A stretch of DNA of 23,166 nucleotides from DATEMK01 sp035275625. GTDB taxonomy: Bacteria > Bacteroidota > Bacteroidia > AKYH767-A > OLB10. Positions within the stretch are counted from its first letter, which is position 1, and each line of letters starts with the position of its first letter. The stretch is from contig DATEMK010000258.1 of NCBI GenBank assembly GCA_035275625.1, positions 1-23,166 on the forward strand, read 5' to 3'. The notes beneath the pieces are model-generated. The model saw only the letters and a list, made by a program, of their open reading frames with translations, made no database searches and was not told where the DNA came from. Below are positions 6,678 to 15,732 of this stretch, piece by piece. The position numbers were made by a program, and so were the translations under genes.

Positions 6678-7910
6678 ATGATGAATAAAATAAAAAAAAC
6701 GATTTGGGGAATTTGCATCATCCTTTTTGCAAATAATTATTTGTCGCCCGCGCAAACTTTTTGTATCCCGGTATTTGGAGATACAATCGCCCATATTGAT
6801 AATTTTGCTTTTCACACTCTTGTAAATATATATTCTGGCGCAAGCAGTTCAGGATATATTTCTTACCCTGATTCATTATTTACAACAAGCCTCAATATCG
6901 GTGAAACATATCCAATCACAATATCCAACAAATATCCTTCGGGAAATTATGGAAAATTTGCAGCATGGATAGATTATAATAACGATAGCCTGTTTGACAA
7001 TTCTGAATTGGTCCATTATGATTCTATTTCCGAATATACTACATCCGGCTTTGTTACTATTCCAAATAATAACGGCTTCCTGGGTCAAAGGAGGCTAAGA
7101 GTAGTTTCTGCATTTTATCCTCCCACTGTCACTCCCTGCGGAAATTATATTTCCGGTGAAGCAGAAGATTATACGGTAAACATAGTTTCAAATCAGCCGG
7201 ACACTCAAACATATTGCATGCCTTTTAATCCGGTGAATGTGGATAATTTTATAATTGAAGATTTTCACGTTGGCACGCTGATTAACAACAATTCAGGCTC
7301 AAACGGCACAAACTATATTTTGTATGACAGCATTTTATTTTCTGCAAATTTAAATTTGAACACCTCTTACCCTGTATATGTTTCTAAAGGCAGTTCCCTG
7401 GGCAGTTCAGGTGGCTTTGCAATATGGATTGACCTGGATGACAACGGAGATTTCTCCCTCTCTGAAAACCTGTTTTCTGCAGGGCCAAATTTAACATTTG
7501 CTTCCGGAACCATTGCCATCCCTAATGATTCATCATTTATCGGGAGCCGGAGGTTAAGAGTGCGCGCTCAGTTTGGCTTACTTCCTACAGATCCCTGCGG
7601 TTTATACGCTGCAGGAGAAACAGAAGATTATTTAGTTACTATAACGGGAAACCCGACTTCAATTTTAAACTATCCGCCAAATAGCAATAGCATACTGATT
7701 TTTCCAAATCCCTCTCATGGAGATGTAAATATCCTCAGCGCCAAAAATATTGATGAAATCAAAATCACAAATTCTCTTGGACAAATAAATTATGAATTGA
7801 AGCCCAACCGGGAAAATGTTTTCCTGCAAATTGCCAATGAAGGAATTTATTTTGTAACAATTACTTCAGGAAATAAAACGGCAACTGCAAAATTGATAGT
7901 AACACGGTAA
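6678..7910 (+). CDS. T9SS-secreted protein with two GEVED domains
   Basis: 410 residues. A signal peptide covers about 1-26 (SPA|Q). Two homologous domains follow. The first (about 28-170) has WIDYNNDSLFDNSE (97-110), QRRLRV (137-142) and GEAEDYTV (160-167). The second (about 178-323) has WIDLDDNGDFSLSE (250-263), SRRLRVRAQF (290-299) and GETEDYLV (313-320). The GE-x-EDY signature and D-rich loops are typical of GEVED domains, which are found next to adhesins and peptidases in Bacteroidota. Residues about 335-410 are a T9SS sorting domain (ILIFPNPSHGDVNI to TAKLIVTR). There is no catalytic domain, so an adhesive or structural surface role is likely. ATG codons at 6678 and 6681 are both possible starts. 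It faces the 7959 gene tail to tail, with no clear terminator between. Confidence 0.9.
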   Translation: MMNKIKKTIWGICIILFANNYLSPAQTFCIPVFGDTIAHIDNFAFHTLVNIYSGASSSGYISYPDSLFTTSLNIGETYPITISNKYPSGNYGKFAAWIDYNNDSLFDNSELVHYDSISEYTTSGFVTIPNNNGFLGQRRLRVVSAFYPPTVTPCGNYISGEAEDYTVNIVSNQPDTQTYCMPFNPVNVDNFIIEDFHVGTLINNNSGSNGTNYILYDSILFSANLNLNTSYPVYVSKGSSLGSSGGFAIWIDLDDNGDFSLSENLFSAGPNLTFASGTIAIPNDSSFIGSRRLRVRAQFGLLPTDPCGLYAAGETEDYLVTITGNPTSILNYPPNSNSILIFPNPSHGDVNILSAKNIDEIKITNSLGQINYELKPNRENVFLQIANEGIYFVTITSGNKTATAKLIVTR

Positions 7911-7958
7911 CAGTAAAGGAAAACCACAACGCGCATAATTGCCGGCAGTGATTCGCTT

Positions 7959-8852
7959 TTACTTTATCAAATCCCAAACCGAAACAGTAAATTTTTGTTT
8001 ATCATAGTAGGATACTCCCCAGATTTTTCGCTGCTGTATGTTGGTTGAAAAATCATATTGCACAGCTTCACTGTTATAGGTAGGACAATTGTATTCTTTA
8101 ATATGATTGTTTTTAAAATCTTCATAGATAAGAATCAATGCGCGGTTGTAATAAACAGCCACTTCATTTTCGAGATCAATGATGAGCAATTTTGATTTAT
8201 TGCTCAGCCGCTCAGAAAACCATAAATCAGATTTTTTTAACGATACGTATGTTTTATGATTGCCTACTTTACGGATAAAGTTATAAGCGCTCTGGTAAAT
8301 AAAACCGTTTGAATAATTGAGCCAGAGGTTGTAGGAATAATTAAAACGGGTATAATATGAATCCTGCAAATAATCTTTGTTTATATAAAAGGTAGGCACA
8401 GAACTGATTTCAAAATATTTGTAATAATGGTTGAGCAGTGCATACCAGTCTTCAGGTTTGGTGTATGGCAATTTTTCCAGCTTTCTTGATTTCCTGTCAT
8501 ATTTATATATATGCTCCTCTTCATTATCCATTATCAGGAGCTTGTCATATTCATCAAATTCAAGGTTGCGCACGCAGCTTGTAAAAGGCAGCTTTAAACT
8601 ATCGGCTATTTTGCCGGAAGAGTTGACAAAGAAAATGAATGGTTGTGTGCAGGAGCCGATAGCAATGGTTTCGTCTTTGTCCACAGCTAATTTGAAATTG
8701 AATTGACCTTCACCAATGATGCGGTTTACAGGCAGATCATACAAATCCCTTTTCATCAGGCCATTTTGGGCAAAAGAAATGTTTACAGATGTGAAAAAGA
8801 AAAAGATACTAAAGAAATAAATTGTATAAAAGAAATGGTAACTGTACCTCAT
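7959..8852 (-). CDS. Exported beta-propeller-like protein, function unknown
   Basis: 297 residues. Residues 1-29 are a very Phe-rich signal peptide ending SFA|Q. The mature part has repeats of short strands with the look of a beta-propeller, for example NFKLAVDKDETIAIGS, NLEFDEYDKLLIMDNEEEHI and KLLIIDLENEVAVYY. It is rich in Tyr, Asn and Lys. I see no sorting domain, lipobox or catalytic motif. It resembles in style the six-bladed propeller proteins common in Bacteroidota, but I cannot assign it. Its start lies 20 bases downstream of the terminator of the RND operon. A TAAATTTG box at 8910-8903 (minus) could be its -7 promoter element but overlaps the approach to that terminator. Confidence 0.8.
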   Translation of the reverse strand: MRYSYHFFYTIYFFSIFFFFTSVNISFAQNGLMKRDLYDLPVNRIIGEGQFNFKLAVDKDETIAIGSCTQPFIFFVNSSGKIADSLKLPFTSCVRNLEFDEYDKLLIMDNEEEHIYKYDRKSRKLEKLPYTKPEDWYALLNHYYKYFEISSVPTFYINKDYLQDSYYTRFNYSYNLWLNYSNGFIYQSAYNFIRKVGNHKTYVSLKKSDLWFSERLSNKSKLLIIDLENEVAVYYNRALILIYEDFKNNHIKEYNCPTYNSEAVQYDFSTNIQQRKIWGVSYYDKQKFTVSVWDLIK

Positions 8853-8859
8853 ATTGATT

Positions 8860-8901
8860 TTTGAAATAAAAATACCCCCGGTTAAAATGCCCAGGGGGTA
8901 T
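8860..8901 (-). terminator. Rho-independent terminator of the efflux operon
   Basis: Read on the minus strand, ATACCCCC (8901-8894) pairs perfectly with GGGGGTAT (8879-8872) across a 14-base loop and is followed by TTTTATTTC. It starts 20 bases after the stop codon of the RND permease gene. Confidence 0.85.
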
Positions 8902-8921
8902 GCAAATTTACAACTTCTGAA

Positions 8922-11900
8922 TTATTTTAATTCCATTGCGGCAACTTCTTCTGAAATTCCATTCAGCTTCCAGTCCTTGTCAAACAATGTTTCATCGTAC
9001 GGCTTTCCTCTCCATTTCTTTACCCTTTCTTTTAAGCGTTCAGAAATCAAATACATTACCGGAACAAGAATAAGTGTAAGAAACGTTGCAAAGCCCAATC
9101 CGAAAATCATAGTCCATGATAATGGTCCCCAGAAAGCAGTGCTGTCACCGCCAAAAAACAGGTGTGGATTAAATTCGGTAAACAGCGTGACGAAATCAAT
9201 ATTCAATCCTACAGCAAGAGGAATTAATCCGAGCATGGTAGCTGTAGCGGTGAGTATAACAGGAGTCATACGGGTGCGTCCTGCTTCTACAATTGCATCT
9301 AATGTTGGAACCCCCTGCTTTCTCAATAAATCAGTAAATTCAACAAGCAAGATTCCATTTCGTACCACGATACCTGCAAGAGCTACAACTCCGATTCCTG
9401 TCATTACAATGGAGAAACCCATTTTCCAAAAAGAAAAACCGAGCAATACTCCGATTAAGCTGAAAACAATTTCTGTAAGGATGATTAATGGTTTGCTCAC
9501 CGAATTGAACTGGATAACGAGAATTATAAATATTAAACCTAATGAAATAAGTAATGCATTCCCAAGAAACGCCATTGTTTCAGCCTGTTCTTCCTGTGAA
9601 CCGGCAAATTTTATTTCAACCCCGGCAGGTGCCGGGAAATTTGCAACAGCCGCTTTCACATTATCCACCACTTCCTGCTCGCGGCTTTGATAATCGGTAA
9701 GCAAATTAGATGCAACGGTTACAATCCGCTTTTGATTCTTGCGCTTTATTACTCCGTACGTATCCGAATATTTAATGTCTGCAAACGATGACATGGGCAC
9801 ATTGCGCACAGCTCCATTCATTGCCATATCACGAAACAAAATTTTAAGGTTATTCAAATCATTAATATTGTTTCTTTGTTCTTCTTTGTAACGAAGCATG
9901 ATTTTATAGTCATCATTCAGATCGCGGTATTTTGAAACTTCGCGCCCGATGACAGCCATGTTTATTTCATTTCCCACCTGCCCTGTCGAAATTCCCAAAC
10001 GGTTCATGCGTTCCCTGTCAATATTAAATGCTACCTGCGGCTTGTTATCCTGCAAATCAGACTTCAATTCTTCTATGCCGGCAATTTGCAGTGAGTCAAG
10101 ATAGCGTTTTAATTTTTTTGAAGTAACAGCTATATCTTCTAAATTATCTCCACTAACTTCTATACTGACAGGTTTGCCCACAGGCGGCCCGCCCTGTTCC
10201 TGTGTAACCGTAATTTCAGCGCCCGCCACAACGCCCTTTACAGCTTCGCGAACTTTATCAAGATACTGGCTGGTTGACTTTCCGTCTCTTTTGCTGAATT
10301 GCACAAAGGCGACTTCCACCTTGCTTTTGTTTGCATAATACGCCTGGTCTTCGTCCTGCGGATCAGAAACATTTTCTCCCACGCTTGCAATAACAGATTT
10401 TACTAATTTATTATTTTCACCTAACACACCATACACTTTTGTTTCGATAACTTTTGTAACGGAGTCGGTATATGCCTGGTCGGTACCAACAGGTAAATTC
10501 GTAAATACATAAATGAAATTAGGATCCGCCTGCGGGAAAAAGCTGATGCCGCCATTGCGAATGCCGATCAATATAAAGGACAGGAAAAGTAACGCAACCG
10601 TAGAAACAATCATAGTCCTTGGATAATGAAGCGCTTTGGTAAGAATATTTTTGTAACGATTTTGAACCGATGGCCATGTTTTAGTTTGAAATTTAACTAT
10701 TACTTTTTGCAGCCAGAAACGATGCAGCAGGTTGAGCAGGAAAAGAAGCATTACAAAATTTCCCATTCCGGGTACACCGGAAATATAAAACAAAGCTGCT
10801 ATAGCGATAAAAATAATACTTGTAATTTTTAATCCTTTGCGCGGATCGTGCTTTTCACTGTCATGTTTTTTCATAAAATCAACTGCAAAAACAGGGTTGA
10901 TAATATACGCAACAAGCAGTGAGGCAAGTAAAGTTATGATGAGTGTGATGGGCAGGAAAAACATAAATTTTCCAATAATCCCCTTCCAGAAAGCAAGCGG
11001 GATAAAAGGTGCAAGCGTGGTGAGTGTTCCAGACAGTACAGGAAGAAACACTTCACCTGTCGCCATCTTGGCTGCTGATTTTATATCCCGTTTGCCGTTT
11101 CCGTAAATGCGATGCGTGTTTTCAATTACCACAATAGCATCGTCAACCACAATTCCAAGAGCAAGTAAAAAAGAAAACAGCACTATAAAGTTTATGGTGA
11201 ACCCGATTACAGGCATAAATAAAAATGCAACGAACATAGATAGCGGAACTGACATGGCCACAAAAAATGCATTACTGGTTCCCATAAAAAACATGAGCAC
11301 AATTAATACTAATATGAATCCAATTACAATAGTGTTGATCAAATCATGCAGGGACGTCCGGGTTTGTTCGCTCTGATCACCGGTTAAAACCACATTCAGG
11401 TCTTTGGGCCAGTTGTTTTCTTTTAAATCATTAACAAGAGCAACAATTTTATCCGAAGCTTCAATCAGGTTTTCGCCCGTGCGCTTTACAATGCTTAACG
11501 TGATAACATTTTTATGCTGGAGGCGTGCATAACTTTCCTGTTCCTTAAAATCATCTTTTACTTCTGCAATATCCCTTAAATAAACCGGTGCGCCATCAAT
11601 TGAATTGATCACTATATTTTTCAGTTCCTCTACATTGTGAAATTCTCCGGACACACTGATGGAGCGTCTTGTTCCGTCAGATAATTTTACTCCGCCACCG
11701 GGAACTGTCTGATTTTCGTATTTCACCGCGCGCTCAATGTCGCTCATGCTTACACCTGCAGCCTGCATTTGATGCATGTCCACATTAATCTGGATTTCTC
11801 TTTCTAACGCACCTATTACGCGGGCATACTTTATTTCTTTTAAGCTTTCAATTTTATCTTTAGCTTCATCAGCATAACGTTTTAATGTTGCGAGGTCATA

Positions 11901-12362
11901 ATCACCGGAAATGTTGACTGCCATAATCGGCAATTCAGAAAAGTTTATTTCCATAATCTGCGGTTCCTGGGGAAGGTCCTGCGGCAAATCATTTTTTGCA
12001 TTATCCACAGCATCCTTCACTAACCGTTTTGCTTCCGAGATTTCTACATCCGTTGAAAACTCAACAACAACGCTGCAATAATCCTGCACGGCACTGCTCT
12101 TGATTTTTTTTACTCCTGCAACACCTTTACATTCTTTTTCAATAGGGCGCACTACTAAATTCTCCATGTCTTTAGGAGAAGTTCCGGGATAGATAACACT
12201 CACATATATATTTGGCAGCGAAATATCCGGAAAGCTTTCTTTCGGAATATTTATATATGCAGTAATTCCAGCCAGCGTAATAATGATGGTTAAAATATAA
12301 ATTGCTGTGCGGTTATCTATTGCCCAACTGCTTGGTTTGAATTCTTTATTAAGGTCTTTCAT
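8922..12362 (-). CDS. RND-family efflux permease (AcrB/MexB-like, inner membrane)
   Basis: 1146 residues, longer than the usual 1020-1050. The protein is the proton-driven pump of a tripartite exporter. After a short cytosolic start, TM1 lies at about 18-37 and a porter domain follows with YPGTSPKDMENLVVRPIE (58-75). The TM4 segment carries the proton-relay aspartates in LGIVVDDAIVVIENTHRI (Asp407, Asp408). Two extra hydrophobic stretches (about 511-530 and 533-550) sit between TM6 and TM7, and an insert of about 30 residues (about 1053-1082) lies between the last two helices. Both changes account for much of the extra length. The gene is last in the tetR-tolC-fusion protein-RND order, 94 bases after the fusion protein gene, and is closed by a terminator. 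Hydrophobic drugs or biocides are the likely cargo rather than metals, but this is not certain. Confidence 0.95.
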   Translation of the reverse strand: MKDLNKEFKPSSWAIDNRTAIYILTIIITLAGITAYINIPKESFPDISLPNIYVSVIYPGTSPKDMENLVVRPIEKECKGVAGVKKIKSSAVQDYCSVVVEFSTDVEISEAKRLVKDAVDNAKNDLPQDLPQEPQIMEINFSELPIMAVNISGDYDLATLKRYADEAKDKIESLKEIKYARVIGALEREIQINVDMHQMQAAGVSMSDIERAVKYENQTVPGGGVKLSDGTRRSISVSGEFHNVEELKNIVINSIDGAPVYLRDIAEVKDDFKEQESYARLQHKNVITLSIVKRTGENLIEASDKIVALVNDLKENNWPKDLNVVLTGDQSEQTRTSLHDLINTIVIGFILVLIVLMFFMGTSNAFFVAMSVPLSMFVAFLFMPVIGFTINFIVLFSFLLALGIVVDDAIVVIENTHRIYGNGKRDIKSAAKMATGEVFLPVLSGTLTTLAPFIPLAFWKGIIGKFMFFLPITLIITLLASLLVAYIINPVFAVDFMKKHDSEKHDPRKGLKITSIIFIAIAALFYISGVPGMGNFVMLLFLLNLLHRFWLQKVIVKFQTKTWPSVQNRYKNILTKALHYPRTMIVSTVALLFLSFILIGIRNGGISFFPQADPNFIYVFTNLPVGTDQAYTDSVTKVIETKVYGVLGENNKLVKSVIASVGENVSDPQDEDQAYYANKSKVEVAFVQFSKRDGKSTSQYLDKVREAVKGVVAGAEITVTQEQGGPPVGKPVSIEVSGDNLEDIAVTSKKLKRYLDSLQIAGIEELKSDLQDNKPQVAFNIDRERMNRLGISTGQVGNEINMAVIGREVSKYRDLNDDYKIMLRYKEEQRNNINDLNNLKILFRDMAMNGAVRNVPMSSFADIKYSDTYGVIKRKNQKRIVTVASNLLTDYQSREQEVVDNVKAAVANFPAPAGVEIKFAGSQEEQAETMAFLGNALLISLGLIFIILVIQFNSVSKPLIILTEIVFSLIGVLLGFSFWKMGFSIVMTGIGVVALAGIVVRNGILLVEFTDLLRKQGVPTLDAIVEAGRTRMTPVILTATATMLGLIPLAVGLNIDFVTLFTEFNPHLFFGGDSTAFWGPLSWTMIFGLGFATFLTLILVPVMYLISERLKERVKKWRGKPYDETLFDKDWKLNGISEEVAAMELK

Positions 12363-12364
12363 AG

Positions 12365-12397
12365 TGCGAATAACGTCCGCCTGAGGCGGATGCGAAT
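12365..12397 (-). repeat. Palindromic hairpin flanked by 7-bp direct repeats inside the efflux operon
   Basis: TCCGCC (12376-12381) and GGCGGA (12385-12390) form a tight stem with a 3-base loop. The direct repeat TGCGAAT lies on each side (12365-12371 and 12391-12397). No T-run follows on the minus strand, so it is not a terminator. It lies between the fusion protein and permease genes and could alter mRNA stability or translation of the permease. Confidence 0.55.
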
Positions 12398-12456
12398 TAG
12401 GAATTGTGGTTGATTGCTGAATTTTTATATTGTTTAATCGCTTGCTGCCGGCTAAA

Positions 12457-13593
12457 TCATATTGATATAATGTCGCCTTCTACCAGGTTCTGATAGCCGA
12501 ATGTTATTACTTTATCACCCGGTGTAATGCCTTCTGTGATTTCAACATTGCCATTATATGTTTTTCCGGATTTAACAATTTTTCTTTTTGCCTTTAGCTT
12601 TCCATCTTCACCGGACGCAACGAATACATACTCCCCTTCCGAGCCTTTCATAATAGCTCCAATGGGAACAACCATCGCTTTTCCTGATGTATAATCTGCA
12701 ATTCTTAATACTGCAACCTGGTTCGGGTGAAATTGTTCTTTAGAAGATTTTAATTTTACTTCAACATTAAAGGTCCGGTTGATTACATTGATAGCTTTGC
12801 CTGAATAATCCACCTTACTTTCGATTTCAGTATTCAAATCGGGGAAAAATATTTTTACGGGATTACCTTTGTTCACATAACTGATATACGATTCCGGGAT
12901 TTCGCCTTTTACTTTCAATGCTGACAGGTTTACAACACGAACGGCAGGAATACCGGGCGCCATCATTTGACCGGTTTTAATTTTTACATCGTCAACAGTT
13001 CCGTTAATAGGCGATTTAATCCTTGTCATGTCCCACTGGTCCTGTAATGCAGCAACTTGCTTTTCTAGAGATTCCTTCTGTGTTTTTGCACTCAAGTATT
13101 GCACTTCGCTTCCTATTTTCTGATCCCAGAGATTTTTTTGTTTGTTATATAGTGTGGTTGAAAGATCCAGTTGTGATTTTAACGATTCAAGATTCTGGCG
13201 AATTGAACGGTCATCCACTGTCGCCATAACCTGTCCTTTCGAAACTTTGTCTCCCGCATTTACCAAAACATCTGTAACCGTCCCCATTGACTGGGCGCTG
13301 ACAACCACATCTTCATCTCCTTCAACCTTTGCCTGTACTTCAATATAGTGATTGAAAGGCTGCGGCTTCATGTCCGTTACGGAAACTAATTTTGATTTTA
13401 CTTTATCGGTTGTATCCGTCAATGCAACTTCTGTTTCAAGCTTTGCAATTTTATCTTTCAGCACGGCTTCTTCCTGCTTTAATTTTTCAAGCTCTTTAAG
13501 CTTATCATTTCCATTACCTGACGAACAGGAAATGATTACCGATGCGATTCCGAAAAGGATTAATTGATTAGTGATGAAGTTATATCGTTTCAT
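12457..13593 (-). CDS. Membrane-fusion (HlyD/AcrA-type) lipoprotein of the RND pump
   Basis: 378 residues. A lipobox VIISC puts the acylated cysteine at Cys23, followed by SSGNGND. Residues about 31-56 are a Lys/Glu/Leu-rich coiled coil before the core. The two lipoyl half-motifs are at about 98-128 (SAQSMGTVTDVLVNAGDKVS) and 189-222 (MTRIKSPINGTVDDVKIKTG), separated by a helical hairpin (129-188). The barrel and membrane-proximal domains follow, with NQVAVLRIADYTSGKAMVVP and the C-terminal GDKVITFGYQNLVEGD. The protein links the inner-membrane permease to the TolC channel. It begins 25 bases after the tolC-type gene. The short hairpin suits pumps of Bacteroidota. Confidence 0.93.
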   Translation of the reverse strand: MKRYNFITNQLILFGIASVIISCSSGNGNDKLKELEKLKQEEAVLKDKIAKLETEVALTDTTDKVKSKLVSVTDMKPQPFNHYIEVQAKVEGDEDVVVSAQSMGTVTDVLVNAGDKVSKGQVMATVDDRSIRQNLESLKSQLDLSTTLYNKQKNLWDQKIGSEVQYLSAKTQKESLEKQVAALQDQWDMTRIKSPINGTVDDVKIKTGQMMAPGIPAVRVVNLSALKVKGEIPESYISYVNKGNPVKIFFPDLNTEIESKVDYSGKAINVINRTFNVEVKLKSSKEQFHPNQVAVLRIADYTSGKAMVVPIGAIMKGSEGEYVFVASGEDGKLKAKRKIVKSGKTYNGNVEITEGITPGDKVITFGYQNLVEGDIISI

Positions 13594-13618
13594 AATTTAT
13601 ATTTTACATTGTTAGTTT

Positions 13619-14989
13619 TTAATTTTTTATTAATGTTCCTGTTGCTTTCTGGTAATCAATTTTTGCAACAAGCGCATCGAATAAGGCAGAATAATAATTT
13701 GTTTCTGCTTCTTTCAAAGAGGTTTCAGCAGTTGTTACTTCCAGGTTTGAACCAACTCCCTGATCATATTTAATCTTTGAAACGCGTGTCACTTCTTCGG
13801 CAAGCTCCCGGTTTTTCCGCTGTGTCTCAAGCGAAGAAATGCTGTTTTGCAGGTTTACTTTTGCTGTTGCAGTTTCAAGCGCAATGCCCTGTTCCAGGGA
13901 TTTAAAACTGTTTTCAATTTTTTTCAAATTAAGTTTTGATTGCTGTATGCGGGCATTTTTCTGAAAGCCGTCAAAAATAGGAATTGATAGTGTTGCACCA
14001 ACAACCGCGGTGGGATACCATCCTTTGTTGCCATCAAAAAAATTAAAATCAAAACGGTAAGCATGTGTGCTCAGTTCGCCATAAAGAACAAGGCTTGGTA
14101 AATACTGGTATTGGTTTTTCTTTAAATCCAATTCCTGCAACCGTTGTGTAGTTTGCAAAGCAGAGTATTCAATCCGTTTTGTATAATCTGTTTGCTGGTC
14201 AGCCGGAAGCGATTCATCAAATTTTATATTCTTCAAATCATCTGTCAATGCCAGGTTTGCATTCATGTCCATTCCCATTTGATATTTGAGAAGCAGTTTT
14301 CCAAGCTCGAGCAATTTTTCTGTTTTCTGTTTCTCTGTAACAATATTATTATAAGTAATATCAATTCTGTCAAAATCTATTTTCTCCACAAAGCCGTTAT
14401 CATAAAATGCTTTAGTATCATCTCTCAGCTTTTTGATACGCTCCACATTTGCATTCAGCAAATCCATCCTTTCAGCATTGACTAATACATTATAATATGC
14501 CTTGCTTACCTGCAAAGCAGCTTCAATTTTTGATTGCTGGTAATTTTTTCTTGACAGCTCCACATATGTTTTTGAAGCCTTCAACCCGACAATGTAAGAC
14601 CCGTCCAGTACCAATTGCGAAGCGCTTAACCCGGCACTTGCTTCATATTCCAGTCCAAACTGTGCAGTTTGAACAACGCCTTCCGGCCCGCCAAATGCTA
14701 TAGCAGGAATAACCACTGTGGGAATCTCTATGAATTTTTTTCCATCCACCGATCCGCTGATCTGCGGTAAGCCGACTCCCTTTAATTCATTCACTCTTTT
14801 TTGAGCGATTTGCTGATCAATGGCTGCATTTAAAAGAGCGGGCTGGTTTTGAATGGCATAATCTATTGCCTGCTCAAGTGTAAACGAATAGGTTGAAGCC
14901 TGCTGATCCTGTGCTGAAGCTTTATTAATCGTTACAATTGTCAGCGCTGTAACAAAAAATAAAATCTTAGTTTTAAAAAATCTTTGCAT
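13619..14989 (-). CDS. TolC-type outer-membrane efflux protein
   Basis: 456 residues from the ATG at 14989. The frame is open further to a TTG at 15019, but the ATG gives a proper signal peptide (MQRFFKTKILFFVTALTIVT, ending ASA|Q) and the added residues MKKIFNKIIF look like leader. The mature protein has the two OEP repeats of TolC-like channels: FTLEQAIDYAIQNQPALLNA near the start, and the second long coiled-coil arm near SLETQRKNRELAEEVTRVSK and YDQGVGSNLEVTTAETSLKE. The end LVAKIDYQKATGTL is typical of the family. The protein forms the trimeric exit duct for the pump. It starts 42 bases after the tetR stop and is followed by the fusion protein gene, so the three pump genes form one operon behind tetR. 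Confidence 0.94.
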   Translation of the reverse strand: MQRFFKTKILFFVTALTIVTINKASAQDQQASTYSFTLEQAIDYAIQNQPALLNAAIDQQIAQKRVNELKGVGLPQISGSVDGKKFIEIPTVVIPAIAFGGPEGVVQTAQFGLEYEASAGLSASQLVLDGSYIVGLKASKTYVELSRKNYQQSKIEAALQVSKAYYNVLVNAERMDLLNANVERIKKLRDDTKAFYDNGFVEKIDFDRIDITYNNIVTEKQKTEKLLELGKLLLKYQMGMDMNANLALTDDLKNIKFDESLPADQQTDYTKRIEYSALQTTQRLQELDLKKNQYQYLPSLVLYGELSTHAYRFDFNFFDGNKGWYPTAVVGATLSIPIFDGFQKNARIQQSKLNLKKIENSFKSLEQGIALETATAKVNLQNSISSLETQRKNRELAEEVTRVSKIKYDQGVGSNLEVTTAETSLKEAETNYYSALFDALVAKIDYQKATGTLIKN

Positions 14990-15031
14990 AAAAATTATTT
15001 TATTAAATATTTTTTTCAATCGAAATTATTT

Positions 15032-15655
15032 TTATTCTTCTTCCTTTATTTTTTTATACTTGTTGATCAGCTTATGCCCTTTTAAGGTAGTGATGCCGTG
15101 AATAAAGTGATCGAGAATGGCAAGCTGAACTTCTTTGAGGTTGAATTTACCGGGTGGAAACACCAGCGGGTTCATTCCTAATTCCACTTCCTCAATCCGT
15201 AATTTTGCAAGCACTTTTATATTTATATCCGCACGATATAGTTCTTCCCTGATTCCTCTTTTCAAATTTGTTTCGACCATCTGCATTAGCTTTTGCTCCT
15301 TGAAATTACGGAATGCATTCCATGATGAGGGGTGAAATTTCTGCAAATCATAAAACAGGTTGGGGTTCATGGAGGAAAACATTTCACCGAGATATTTCAT
15401 GCATTCAATAATCTCATGCACCGCATCTTTTGAGTTTTCAGTAATGTCTTCCATCCGGGCAGCGTGATCGCTTAAATCACTATTGCAGCATACACCTACT
15501 ATTTCATCTTTTTCTTCAAAGAACTGGTAAATTGTTTTTTTTGAAATGGACAGATGCTTTGCAATATCGTCCATTGTAATGCTCCTGATGCCATATTGGT
15601 AAAACAATTCATGAGCAGCCTGCATGATTCTTTCCTTTGTACTTACTTCGTTCAT
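15032..15655 (-). CDS. TetR/AcrR-family repressor of the efflux operon
   Basis: 207 residues. The N-terminal DNA-binding domain (about 1-55) is typical: ERIMQAAHELFYQYGIRSIT, MDDIAKHLSISKKTIYQFFE and KDEIV, with the recognition helix near SISKKTIYQFF. Residues 60-200 form a helical ligand-binding and dimerisation domain that resembles no subfamily I know. It is the first gene of the tetR-tolC-fusion protein-RND operon. The promoter in front carries a perfect 10-bp inverted repeat overlapping both promoter boxes, so autoregulation and control of the whole pump operon is the simplest reading. The inducing ligand is unknown. Cys57 and Cys58 (VCCNSD) just after the HTH are unusual and might respond to thiol-reactive compounds. 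Confidence 0.93.
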   Translation of the reverse strand: MNEVSTKERIMQAAHELFYQYGIRSITMDDIAKHLSISKKTIYQFFEEKDEIVGVCCNSDLSDHAARMEDITENSKDAVHEIIECMKYLGEMFSSMNPNLFYDLQKFHPSSWNAFRNFKEQKLMQMVETNLKRGIREELYRADINIKVLAKLRIEEVELGMNPLVFPPGKFNLKEVQLAILDHFIHGITTLKGHKLINKYKKIKEEE

Positions 15656-15701
15656 TTAATTATCTTCCCGTTTCCTTATGTTTAATTCTTTAATGCGGGT
15701 G

Positions 15702-15732
15702 CAAAACTATGGAAACTTTTATTGGATTGCAA
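15702..15732 (-). promoter_or_regulatory. Promoter of the tetR-efflux operon
   Basis: On the minus strand TTGC (15732-15729), a 19-base spacer and TAGTTTTG (15709-15702) match the Bacteroidota TTG-N19-TAnnTTTG promoter. The ATG of tetR lies 46 bases further on. Spacing is identical to that of the promoter at 20112-20142. Confidence 0.75.

Noticed and set aside
2482..7910. The cluster of secreted-protein genes as one functional operon or new system
   Set aside because: The genes have their own promoter boxes, differ in type (enzyme, adhesin-like, cytosolic DUF1801, membrane protein) and do not share an obvious pathway. T9SS cargo genes are abundant and scattered in such genomes.
8903..8910. 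TAAATTTG (minus strand) as the promoter of the 7959 gene
   Set aside because: It matches the -7 consensus, but no -33 TTG is at the right distance and the start would fall inside the operon terminator. It is left as a possibility only.
8854..9690. 278-codon open frame on the plus strand inside the RND permease gene
   Set aside because: It is fully antisense to a strongly conserved part of the permease, and its Asn/Thr/Ile/Ser-rich translation is typical of an antisense shadow.
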